This document shows, piece by piece, positions 1 to 9,218 of a stretch of DNA of 10,702 nucleotides. Origin of the DNA: Euperipatoides rowelli (lineage: Eukaryota; Onychophora; Udeonychophora; Euonychophora; Peripatopsidae). The translations under genes were made by a program, and so were the position numbers. How positions within the stretch are numbered: position 1 is the first letter of the stretch; each line of letters begins with the position of its first letter. The DNA lies in assembly GCA_003024985.2 (NCBI GenBank), contig PXIH01S0015292.1; one strand, written 5' to 3'. The notes below the pieces were generated by a model. That model saw nothing but the letters and a program-made list of their open reading frames with translations, did not search any database and had not been told where the DNA came from.

Positions 1-33
1 AATACTGTATATGTTTTATTTTTTAATTTGCAG

Positions 34-183
34 TTGAGCAGACTAATCTATGCAACATTGGAAAACCATTAAAAGATCCGTTTTCTCCAGCAAATAATCT
101 TCCCTGTGATTCAAATAATCGTAAATGTCCGCTTTCTTTCGAATGTGTCAACAAAGTTTGCTGTCCAATTTCTGAAATTAATG
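34..183 (+). CDS. Internal exon A: Lustrin-type six-cysteine module (partial gene)
   Basis: This is an internal coding exon of a larger secreted or extracellular modular protein. It follows a T-rich tract ending in TTTGCAG and is followed by the donor G|GTAAGA. It is open in the frame whose first complete codon starts at 36, with two bases (tt) completing a codon from the previous exon and one base (g) left over at 183, so it is class 1-1 and 150 nt long. The peptide contains NLCNIGKPLKD, then PC, KC, EC and VCCP. Its six cysteines are spaced C-17-C-6-C-5-C-4-CC. The C-x-x-G-x-P-L start, the C-P-x-x-x-x-C middle and the CCP end match what I know of the Lustrin cysteine-rich repeat family. The C4-CC gap is six residues shorter than in exons B and C. 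There is no start codon, signal peptide or stop, so the gene continues on both sides. Function is inferred from the module only: extracellular matrix or inhibitor-like protein. Confidence 0.85.
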
Positions 184-1283
184 GTAAGAATACAATAAAT
201 AATTCAACAATATTGTTGCAATAGTTAAAACATCTTCTTAGCATCTAACTTTAAAGTGCATTATGTATTTTGTTTTAATTGCTCTAGCTTTATTTCTCTC
301 GCTCTTCCTCTCTCTCTCTCTTCTGATTTACAGACACATGCACACACACACACACACACATACTTGAAGGGAGTAACAGAAGTTGTCTTTCTTGCAACTT
401 AACTGATATTTATTTTGGCTTAAAAATATATTTTTTATTATTATGAAGATAAAGTGAGGAGAACCGCAATATATAAAGCCATTATGGAAGCCACAGAGAC
501 AATTTCTATGCTTTGGGCATGATTTAAAAATTTTCTGAAATATTCCTCAAAACTGGAGCTCGACACTAGTGAATGCCCTGCACCATCATTCAGTCATAAA
601 CGTAATTTTATTTTTTTGTTATTTTTCAGATAATTTTTATACAATTCTATTTAAAAAGGATACCTAACCTTAAACCCCACACTGACCCAATGGATTTAAA
701 CCTTAATCTCTCACCCTAAACCAAACGCCAAAATTTTTTTTTTTTTGGTATGAAACGCGCACAATTGCATATGGACATTGAATAATATACCCTAACCACT
801 TGACAACTTCTATTTTTGAATAAATGCAAAACTATTTTCATTCTTTCAATCACGGAAAATTATGATTTTTTTTACTTCTTTATATTTGTCAATTGGTGTT
901 TGGTTTTTCCACTTGATGTTCCACATTTGGCAACTTGCAACAAATGGCTATGACTATTTGTGAAAGATCTCTTGTCTTATTCTTGAATTCACAATATGAA
1001 ATTAAGAACTGAATGATTCCGGATGAAACACTAATACTAATATCATAACAAAGGTATCGCACAATATGTTATGCCTACATGACAGTTAAACTGCTATAGA
1101 GTGCACCCCCCACACACAAACTTCATATGTTTATATTATAAGATATAAATAAATGTAAACGGTTTAAATTTTTTTTTAGTATTCAGTTTAACATGAACAT
1201 TGTGTTCACCAATTATTGTAAAAAATCTTTATCTGTTGTTCTCATCTATCAACAGTATAACTTATTACCTTTGATTTTCACAG
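184..1283 (+). other. Intron between exons A and B
   Basis: This 1100-bp phase 1 intron begins GTAAGA and ends TTTTCACAG. It is AT-rich and holds a CT/CA compound microsatellite near its start (described separately), poly-T runs (for example at 729-746 and 1170-1179) and a C- and A-rich stretch at 661-725 in which CCTAACC and CCCTAAACC words recur. I see no exon, RNA gene or mobile element in it. An ATG-initiated open frame starts inside it at 1193 and runs through the acceptor into exon B, but nothing supports it as a real start. Confidence 0.8.
294..365. repeat. Compound CT then CA microsatellite
   Basis: A pyrimidine-rich CT-repeat tract (about 294-323) is followed after a short spacer by an almost pure CA repeat (about 333-365, uninterrupted 341-360). 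Compound CT/CA microsatellites of this kind are common in animal introns. It is probably length-polymorphic; no function is visible. Confidence 0.9.
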
Positions 1284-1451
1284 ATCCTCCAGCTTTTAAT
1301 CCATGCAAAGTAGGAGAACCTCTAAAACATGGATTTTGGAATAAGAATGTTCCATGCAACAAATATGTAAGCTGTCCTTCCACTCACACATGTCTTGATG
1401 AAATAGCTGATGCACCAGCAGTTTGTTGTCCCAAAAGTGACTCTGTGACAG
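1284..1451 (+). CDS. Internal exon B: Lustrin-type six-cysteine module (partial gene)
   Basis: This coding exon is bounded by the acceptor TTTTCACAG and the donor ACAG|GTAAGG. It is 168 nt, class 1-1: 'at' completes a split codon (with g from exon A it reads GAT, Asp) and g1451 is carried forward. The 55 whole codons contain NPCKVGEPLKHG, PC, SCPSTHTC, LDEIADAP and VCCPKSDSVT. The cysteine spacing is C-16-C-5-C-5-C-10-CC. It is the closest relative of exon C: the same length, the same phase and 36 of 55 identical residues, with all six cysteines kept. Ten of the 36 identical codons differ silently. The module resembles Lustrin cysteine-rich repeats, which occur in tandem in extracellular proteins. 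The three disulfides expected from six cysteines are an inference. The open frame extends past both splice sites, but the flanking reading is intronic and stops at 1502-1504. Confidence 0.88.
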
Positions 1452-1691
1452 GTAAGGTAATGCAACATATTTATGATACACTGCACATATCACTAAGTGT
1501 TTAAGATACCCTGCACATATCATTAAGTGTTTAAAATATTATAAACCCATCAGCATGGACCCTTTATCCACAGCTGAGACATGGTCAAGCCATTAGCAGT
1601 ACTATTCATATGGACATTTCATCCACAGTTGAGTCACAGTTGAGACAGGTAGTCTTGATAGTGGTTGAGTAACATGGTTGAGCATTATAGT
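1452..1691 (+). other. 5' part of the 8-kb intron, including decayed 49-bp-like units
   Basis: This is the start of the intron that runs 1452-9412 (7961 bp, phase 1, GTAAGG to CCCACAG). After the donor comes a 30-bp tandem duplication (separate entry). From about 1555 there are degenerate relatives of the array downstream: TTCATATGGACATTTCATCC at 1605-1624, followed by ACAGTTGAG words, resembles the array unit but is out of its strict register. I read this as the eroded edge of the minisatellite. No exon is visible. Confidence 0.6.
1475..1534. repeat. 30-bp tandem duplication, two copies
   Basis: Copies 1475-1504 and 1505-1534 are directly adjacent and differ at two positions. Each contains CTGCACATATCA and AAGTGTTTAA. 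It lies 24 bp after the exon B donor. It is probably a recent replication-slippage duplication; no function is apparent. Confidence 0.9.
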
Positions 1692-2720
1692 GTTCATGTG
1701 AACATGATCATGGTTCAACAGCCATTCAGCCTTATACAGTGTTCATGTGGACACAATCATGGTTCAACAGCGGTTAAGCCTTATTTAGTGTTCATGTGAA
1801 CATGATCATGGTTCAACAGCAGTTGAGCCTGATATAGTGTTCATATGACAATCATCATGGTTCAACAGTGGTTAAGCCTTATACAGTGTTCATATGAACA
1901 TTATCATGGTTCAACAGTGGTTGAGACTTATCCAGTGTTCATATGAACATTATCATGGTTCAACAGCCTTTGAGACTTATACAGTGTTCATGTGAATGTG
2001 ATCATAGTTCAACAGTGGTTAACCCTTATACAGTGTTCATGTGAACATGATCATGGTTCAACAGTGGTTGAGTCTTATTCAGTGTTCATATGAACATGAT
2101 CATGGTTCAACAGCGGTTGAGCCTTATACAGTGTTCATGTGAACATGATCATGGTTCAACAGTGGTTGAGACTTATTCAGGGTTTATTGGAACATGATCA
2201 TGGTTCAACAGCGGTTAAGCCTTTTTCTGTGTTCATGTGAACATGACCATGGTTCAACAGTGGTTAAGCCTTATTCAGTGTTCATATGAACTCAATAATG
2301 GTTTAACAGTGGTTAAGCCTTATTCAGTGTTCATGTGAACATGATCATGGTTCAACAGTGATTGAACCTTATACAGTGTTCATGTGGACACAATAATGGT
2401 TCAACAGCGGTTAAGCCTTATTTAGTGTTCATGTGAACATGATCATGGTTCAACAGCAGTTGAGCCTGATATAGTGTTCATATGAAAATCATCATGGTTC
2501 AACAGTGGTTAAGCCTTATACAGTGTTTATGTGAACATGATCATGGTTCAACAGTGGTTGAGACTTATCCAGTGTTCATATTAACATTATCATGGTTCAA
2601 CAGCCATTGAGACTTATACAGTGTTCATGTGAAAATGATCATGGTTCAACAGTGATTGAACCTTATACAGTGTTCATGCGAACATGATCATGGTTCAACG
2701 GCGGATGAGCCGTAATAAAT
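1692..2720. repeat. 49-bp minisatellite, 21 units in perfect register
   Basis: Counting from the GTTC (or GTTT) that opens each unit, starts fall at 1692, 1741, 1790 and so on every 49 bp to 2672, so 21 units carry no net indel. The unit reads roughly GTTCATGTGAAC, ATGATCATGGTTCAAC, AGTGGTTGAGCCTTATACAGT. In several units (1888, 1937, 2084, 2280) the first word is GTTCATATGAAC, a perfect 12-bp palindrome. CATGATCATG, a 10-bp palindrome, follows in many. The last unit decays after GGTTCAAC. 49 is not a multiple of three, so the array is not coding. Units starting 1741-1937 are repeated at 2378-2574 with few differences, showing block duplication of 13-unit offset. It lies wholly within the 8-kb intron. 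Confidence 0.97.
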
Positions 2721-2724
2721 TGAT

Positions 2725-2752
2725 TCTCATGAGGTTTTCAATCCTCATGAGA
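2725..2752. other. Hairpin, 10-bp perfect stem, just beyond the 49-bp array
   Basis: TCTCATGAGG (2725-2734) and CCTCATGAGA (2743-2752) are perfect inverted repeats around an 8-nt loop TTTTCAAT. CTCATGAG is itself palindromic, so the arms can also self-pair. It is not followed by a T-run that would make it a terminator, and it sits in an intron. It could mark the end of a mobile element that carries the array (see findings), or be chance. Confidence 0.7.
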
Positions 2753-3412
2753 TAAAAATATTGTAACACAACAAAATTTATTGCAGGCCTTAGGGTCCAT
2801 AGCTGATCCATTTTCACTTTAGCGTTCAGAAATTTATATTGATTCTTGTGGAATCTGTTTGACTAATGCATAATTCGTGTATATTTTTGTCAAATTTAAA
2901 TTTGTTATATATATATATATATGCTTTTTTCATATGTATAAATTTTTTTTTTCAACAATAGAGTGAAATGACAGTTATTTATGATATATACAATTACATG
3001 ATTTACTGATGTCTGCACATGAGCGCTTCTTCACTTTCTATCCATTTAGCCATTCTCCAAATCTTTGTTGTATGATTAAAGTTTCTTAAAACCCGTTTAA
3101 CATATTTCCAATTGATTCTTAAAGATCTACAATGAGAAAATTGCTCAGGGCATATTAATAACAAATGCAACTTTCTTATTTTCTGCACCAGGGCTGCACC
3201 CAGATTTCAAATACCAACCCTGATATATGCACAAGCTTATCAAGGACAGGTATGAAACCGCATGACCACAGTGCCGTGCTATGTATAAAATAATTGTATT
3301 TTTTATTTCATACATATAAAAGTGAATAAACTTATTGTTTTTTAAAAAAATGTTTATTGCATAAAATATTTAAATGTTAAACCCATGATGGCATTAATAT
3401 AAATATATACTA
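2753..3412. other. AT-rich intron spacer between the two arrays
   Basis: About 660 bp of AT-rich intronic sequence separates the two minisatellites. It holds a short TA microsatellite (2906-2922), poly-T at 2942-2952 and poly-A/T words around 3299-3350. I see no exon of the six-Cys type, no tRNA and no clear transposon ends. Open frames here are short and look fortuitous. Confidence 0.6.
2906..2922. repeat. TA dinucleotide microsatellite
   Basis: An uninterrupted TA repeat of about eight units within the AT-rich spacer; probably polymorphic in length. Confidence 0.85.
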
Positions 3413-5702
3413 TCTAATCTACACATGGAAAGTGATGTGGAGTCGGAGTGTATATGGTGGTGCCACCTGTCCTTGAAATGATACCAGTGATCAATACAAA
3501 GAAAGTGATTTGGAGTCAGAATGTGTATGGTGTTGTCATTTGTCATTGAAGTGATACCAGTGATCAATAAAAGAAAGTGATGTCGGGTCTGGGTGTGTAT
3601 GGTATTGTCACTTGTCATTGAAGTGATACCAATGATCTACACAAGGAAAGTGATGTCAGGTCAGAATGTGTATGGAGTTTTGATTTGTCATTGAAGTGCT
3701 ACCGGTGATCTACACAAAGTAAGTGATGTTGGGTCTGAGTGTATGGTGTTATCATTTGTCAATGAAGTGATACCAGTGATCAATACAAGGAAAGTGATTT
3801 CAGGTCTGAGTGTGTATGGTGGTGTCACTTGAGATTAAAGTGTTACAAGCGATCTACACAAGGGAAGTGTGTCAGGTCTGATTGTGTAAGGTATTGTTGC
3901 TTGTCCTTGAAGAGATACCAGCAATCTACACAAGGAAAGTTATTTCAGGTCTGAGTGTGTATGGTGTGGTTGCTTGTAATTAAAGTGATAACACTGATCT
4001 ACACAAGGAAAGTGATGTCTGGTCTGAGTGTGTATGGTGCTGTCACTTGTGATTGAAATGATACTAGTAATCTACACAAGGTAGGTGATGTTGGTTCTGA
4101 GTGTGTATGGTGGTGTTTCTTGTCCTTGAAGATATAACAGCAATCTACCCAAGGAAAATGATTCCAGGTCTGAGTGTGTATGGTGGTGTGACCTGTCATT
4201 AAAGTGATACCAGAAAAGTGATGTCAGGTCTGATTGTGTAAGGTGTTATTACTTGTCCTTGAAGAGATACCAGCAATCTACACAAGGAAAGTGATGTCAG
4301 GATGAGTGTATATGGTGTTGCCACTTGTCATTGATGTAATACCAGTGATCAATCAAAGAAAGTGATGTCGGGTCTGAGTGTGTATGGTGTTGTCACTTGT
4401 CATTAAAGTGATACCGGTTATCAATACAAAGAAAGTGATGTGGAGTCAGTGTGTATGGTGTTGTCGCTTGTCATTGAAGTGATACCAGTGATCTACACAA
4501 GGAAGTGATGTGGAGTCAGAGTATGTATGGTGGTGTCACTTGTCATTGAAGGGATACCAGTAATCTACACAATGAAAGTGATGTCGGGTCTGAGGGTGTA
4601 TGGTGTTGTCATCTGTCATTGAAGTGATACCGGTGATCTACACAAGGAAAGTGATGTGAAGTCAGAGTGTGTAGGGTGTTTTCACTTGTCATTGAAGTGA
4701 TACCAGTAATCTACACAAAGAAAGTGACGTGGAGTCAGAGTATGTATGATGTTGTCACTTGTCATTGAAGTGATACCAGTGATCTACACAAAGTAAGTGA
4801 TGTGGAGTCAGAGTATGTATGGTGTCACTTGTCATTGAAGTGATACCAGTGATCAATACAAATAAAGTGATGTTTAATCTGAGTGTGTGTGGGGTTGTCA
4901 CTTGTCATTAAAATGATACCAGTGATCTACACAAGGAAAGTGATGTGGAGTCAGAGCATGTATTGTGTTGTCAATTGTCATTGAAGTGATAAGTGATCAA
5001 TACAAAGAAAGTGATGTCGGGTCTGAGTGTGTATGGTGTTGACATTTGTCATTGAAGTGATACCAGTGATTTACACAAGGAAAGTATGCATGGTGTTGTT
5101 ACTTGTCAATGAAGCGATACCATTGATCAATACAAAGAAAGTTATGTTGGGTCCAAGTGCTTGTCATTGAAGTAATACCTGTTATCTGTACAAGAAAAGT
5201 GATGTCAAGTCTGAGTGTGTATGGTGTTGTCGGGTCTGAGTATGTATGGTGTTGTCACAGAGTCTGAATGGTTTTGACACCAGTGAACTACACAAGGAAA
5301 GTGATGTGGAGTCAGAGTATGTTTGGTGTTGTCACTTGTCATTGAAGTGATACCAGTGATCTACACAAGGAAAGTGATGTAGAGTCAGAGTATGTATGGT
5401 GTTGTCACTTATCATTAAGATATAACAGTGATCTACACAAGGAAAGTGATGTTGGATCTGAGTGTGTACGGTGTTGTTGCTTGTCCTTGAAGAGATACCA
5501 GCAATCTACCCAAGGAAAATGATCCCAGGTCTGAGTGTGTATGGTGGTGTCACTTGTCATTAAAGTGATACCAGTGCTCTACACAAGGAAAGTGATGTTG
5601 GGTCTGATTGTGTAAGGTGTGGTTTCTTGTCTTTGAAGAGATACCAGCAATCTACACATGGAAAGTTATTTCAGGTCTAAGTGTGTATGGTGCTGTTGCT
5701 TG

Positions 5703-5749
5703 TGATTAAAGTGATACCACTGATCTACACAGTTGTATCACTTTAATCA
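5703..5749. other. 15-bp perfect inverted repeat inside the 73-bp array
   Basis: TGATTAAAGTGATAC (5703-5717) is followed after 17 nt by GTATCACTTTAATCA (5735-5749), its exact reverse complement. The second arm replaces the usual AAGGAAAGTG continuation after TGATCTACAC, so a piece of unit has been inserted in inverted orientation. I noticed no other inverted unit piece in this array. Confidence 0.85.
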
Positions 5750-6690
5750 GGTATGAGTGTATATGGTGGTGTCCCTTGTCATTGATGTGATACCTGTGAT
5801 CAATACAAGGAAAGTTATTTCAAGTCTGAGTGTGTATGGTGTTGTTGCTTGTGATTAAAGTGATACCAATGATCTACAAAAGGAAAGTGATATCAGGTCT
5901 GAGTTTATATGGTGCTGTCACTTGTGATCGGAGTGGTACCAGTGATCTACACAAGGAAAGTGATGTTGGTTCCGAGTGTGTATGGTGTTGTCACTTATTA
6001 TTAAGATATACCAGCGATCTTCGCAAGGAAAGTGATTTGGGTCTGAGTGTGTATGGAGTTGTTGTCCTTGAAGAGACACCAGCAATCCACCCAAGGAAAA
6101 TGATTCCAGGTCTGAGTGAGTATGGTGGTGTCACTTGTCATTAAAGTGATACCAGTGATCTACACAAGGAAAGTGATATCAGTTCTGATTGTGTAAGGTG
6201 TTGTTGCTTGTACTTGAAGTGATACCAGCAATCTACACAAATAATAGTTATTTCAGGTCTGAGTGTGTATGGTGGTGTTGCTTGTGATTAAAGTGATACC
6301 ACTGATCTACACAAGGAAAGTGATGTCAGGTATGAGTGTATAAGGTGTTGTCACTTGTCATTGATGTGATACCAGTGATCAATACAAAGAAAGTGATGTG
6401 GGGTCCGAGTGTGTATGGTGGTGTCACATATCATTGAAGTGATACCAGTGATCAATCAAAGAAAGTGATGTCAGGTCTGAGTGTGTATGGTGTTGTCACT
6501 TGTCATTAAAGTGATACCGGTTATCAATACAAAGAAAGTGATGTGGAGTCAGTGTGTATGGTTTGTCGCTTGTCATTGAAGTGATACCAGTGATCTACAC
6601 AATGTAAGTGATGTGGAGTCAGAGTATCTATGTCGTTGTCACTTGTCATTGAAGTGATACCAGTGATCTACACAAGGAAAGTGATGTGGA

Positions 6691-6855
6691 GTCAGAGTAT
6701 GTATGGTGTTGTCACTTTCATTGAAGTCATACCAGTAATCTACACAAAGTGATGTGGAGTCAGAGTATGTATNGTCAGAGTATGTATGGTGTTGTCACTT
6801 TCATTGAAGTCATACCAGTAATCTACACAAAGTGATGTGGAGTCAGAGTATGTAT
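6691..6855. other. Probable assembly-gap duplication around N at 6773
   Basis: The 82 bases before the single N (6691-6772) are identical to the 82 bases after it (6774-6855). The join breaks the repeat register: GTCAGAGTATGTAT occurs immediately on both sides of the N. This is what two unmerged overlapping contig ends would give. Removing 83 bp would restore a continuous array with one short (68-bp) unit. Confidence 0.85.
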
Positions 6856-8589
6856 GGTGTTGTCACTTGTCATTGAAGTGATACCAGTGATCTACACAAG
6901 GAAATGATGTGGATTCAGAGTATGTATGGTGGTGTCACTTGTCATTGAAGTGTTACCATTGATCTACAAAATGTAAGTGATGTGGAGTCAGAGTATGTAT
7001 GGTGTCACTTGTCATTGAAGTGATACCAGTGATCAATACAAAGAAAGTGATGTTGGGTCCGAGTACTTGTCATTGAAGTGATATCAGTGATCTACACATG
7101 GAAAGTTATGTGGAGTTAGAGTATGTTTGGTGTTGTCACTTGTTATTGAAGTTATACCAGGTCTGAGAGTGTATGGTGCTGTCATTGTGATTGAAGTGAT
7201 AAAGTGATCTAAACCACGAAAGTGGTTTCAAGTTTGATTATGTATGATGTTGTCACTAATCATTGTAGTGATAGTAATGATCTACCTAATGAAGGTATTT
7301 GCTCATTATAAGTATATTTACTAAAGGTACACATTAGATTATTGTAATAGCAACAAGAACAATGGAAGTTAATCAACGTTTTTGAACAGAATTCATAGAG
7401 TTCTATCAGTCTTTACACTGACTGTGGGATATTAAAAGCAAAAATTATAGTAATAAGAACATTAAAAATTTCTTAAAATTTAAAGGCTAAATGTAAATAT
7501 TTATTACTATAAATATACACAATAGGTTTATTTAATTTTGATCACTCTTTTGATATTGGATACATGCTAATGAATAGTAATCTATAACTTATGTGCTGGT
7601 GTGTGGAGTCAAAACAACAAGGTATAGCACTTATTCAACAATGAAATTATCTTCCGATTTCTTTCCTTGATCCATAGCATAATTGTACCTTAATATTTCT
7701 CAAATCACAGTTCACATTGATGTAAGTTCTACCTGAATAAATATCATTTCTAATTAAATATCTCAATCTGCTGTTCACAAAGTACAGCCATTTTTTATTA
7801 ACTAAGGTACATCAGCCAAAAAACGATGCTATCCCAGAATTCCATGTATTATGTTACATGCATTAATAATCACTACAAGTGATCTTTAATGTCACTTCCT
7901 GTTTACATCTACTGCTAAATATGCAAAAATATTCTACCTTATAAATACATTTATCATTAATAATATACCACAAATTGGGTCTTTTCACATTCCTCAATAA
8001 TGCCATCCTTAAAGCATTCCCACAAAAGGAAATAACACCATATGATACAAAATTCCATAGATATCAATAATCTAACCCACATTAAAGAGCATTACCATTT
8101 TAAAAACAAAAAAAAATGTATGAAAACCTTCAAACTGTTCCACCAAAATTGAAGCTTTAGATGGTTTCCAATAATTTTGTTAGGGAGTAAAGATATAGAG
8201 TTTTTTCACTTCACACCATACTAAAAGGTTGCAAGTTATACTTATCCCTGCTTAGTGAATGGTATTCTTGTGTGAAACCATTTCATTTTCTATTTTTTTC
8301 ACAAGGCCTGGGTAGGCTGAAACTGATCCAGCACTTTAAAATAGAAATAAAATATCAGAAGATACTACAGTTGGCCCTCTGTTATTTTAAAAACACATTA
8401 ATATAGCCTATGTGCACAGTTATGTTTGGCATTAGGGATGGGAAATGTTGCTTCTCACAAGGAGCAGTAGCATCTAGTGACTGCTACAGCTCTAAACCTG
8501 CTACTTTTACCCGCTAAAACAATAATTCTGCTAAATGTTTTCTGCATATTAATATATTGAAATCACATTTTTGCTTACACCATTCTCCA

Positions 8590-8600
8590 CCCCCCCCCCC
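8590..8600. repeat. Poly-C tract
   Basis: A run of 11 C in an otherwise AT-rich intron, preceded by CCA. On the other strand it is a G-run. It is prone to length errors in sequencing; no function is inferred. Confidence 0.8.
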
Positions 8601-9163
8601 ATCACAAATGAACAACTTCCATAACATCCCCACCTTCCCTAAACGTGTTATGTAATTTATGAACAGCCCCATACCATGTATATCCATTATTTAAATTACT
8701 ACTTATTTAAAGTTCAGTCTGGATCAATTTAGTTCAATTCTTGTTTTAGTAATCTTANTAAAAATGGTAGGCCTATAGTCTAGTTATTTATTTAATTCTA
8801 TAAAATATTAATTATTCGCCTCATCCCGTACATGGTAAACCATATCTATACATCTTTATACAGAAATTTAAAAAAAATGTTTCTTTCAAAAAATGTGGGG
8901 AATGGTGACTATAAACTTTTTCCCAAAGCATTTTGGAAAAATAGTTTATTAATTCCATAATGAATAAATAAATATTAAAAATTAAGCATAAAAAAATAGT
9001 TTAATAAACTTATTTATGAAACTACAGATTTATTTTCTTTCTGCTGAAAGTTTTTATAAACATATGCACACAGGGATGATCATTTTAGCTGACGATATAT
9101 TATATAATTTCAATACAGTTTGGAGGAAATGTACATACAATGCGATGGTGACAGTAATGTGAA

Positions 9164-9218
9164 ACGTCACGTTTTATTGAATTGAATACGTCACGAGTTG
9201 TCTGTCCAGTTGTATATA
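9164..9218. promoter_or_regulatory. Paired ACGTCACG (CRE-like) sites with a TATA-like word; tentative
   Basis: ACGTCACG occurs at 9164-9171 and again at 9188-9195, 24 bp apart. Each contains TGACGT on the minus strand, the half-site bound by CREB/ATF bZIP factors. TATATAGAG follows at about 9210-9218, and exon C starts about 200 bp downstream. CpG is scarce in this intron, so the pair stands out. An enhancer or internal promoter is possible, but short words like these arise by chance and nothing else supports it. Confidence 0.2.

Larger units (their letters stand above)
3413..7294. repeat. 73-bp minisatellite, about 53 units
   Basis: A word of the type TGATCTACACAAGGAAAGTG recurs about every 73 bp (for example at 3633, 3706, 3777, 3850, 3922, 3995 and 4068). 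The rest of the unit is roughly ATGTCAGGTCTGAG, TGTGTATGGTGTTG, TCACTTGTCATTGAAGTGA and TACCAG. Within it TCACTT-N7-AAGTGA is an inverted repeat that can form a small hairpin, and AGTGAT occurs three times. Unlike the upstream 49-bp array, many units carry indels (about 71-75 bp typical, some much shorter). Variants recur in blocks, so groups of units were duplicated together. 73 is not a multiple of three and frames break at each unit, so it is not coding. One unit is probably counted twice because of a gap artefact at 6773. Confidence 0.97.

Noticed and set aside
23-244. Minus-strand 73-aa open frame opposite exon A
   Set aside because: It is the antisense shadow of an exon with a clear cysteine module, splice sites and phase on the plus strand.
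661-800. CCTAACC/CCCTAAACC words suggesting interstitial telomeric repeats
   Set aside because: The words are scattered and irregular with no consecutive CCCTAA units.
1193-1504. ATG-initiated 103-aa open frame running through exon B, with a hydrophobic N-terminal part that resembles a signal peptide
   Set aside because: The open frame reads through a good 3' splice acceptor (1281-1283) and past a good donor (1452). Exon C, its duplicate, has neither of these extensions, so the flanking residues are intronic.
1692-2720. GGTTCAACAG in each 49-bp unit as a Pol III B box of a tRNA-derived SINE
   Set aside because: It matches the B-box consensus only in part, there is no A box at the proper distance, no tRNA-like fold, and the 49-bp period is too short for a SINE.
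2725-2752. Rho-independent terminator
   Set aside because: The hairpin lacks a following T-run and the context is an animal intron.
3394-4199. Minus-strand His-rich open frames in the 73-bp array with HTH-like words that recall C2H2 zinc-finger linkers
   Set aside because: The period is 73 bp, not the 84 bp of a zinc-finger repeat, and is not divisible by three. There is no regular C-x2-C...H-x3-H pattern, and the frame changes from unit to unit.
5830-6144. Plus-strand 104-aa open frame in the 73-bp array
   Set aside because: It is a chance open stretch across about four repeat units, with frame kept only by compensating indels; neighbouring units are closed.
1692-7294. CRISPR-like array
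   Set aside because: Both arrays are head-to-tail units without unique spacers, inside a eukaryotic intron.
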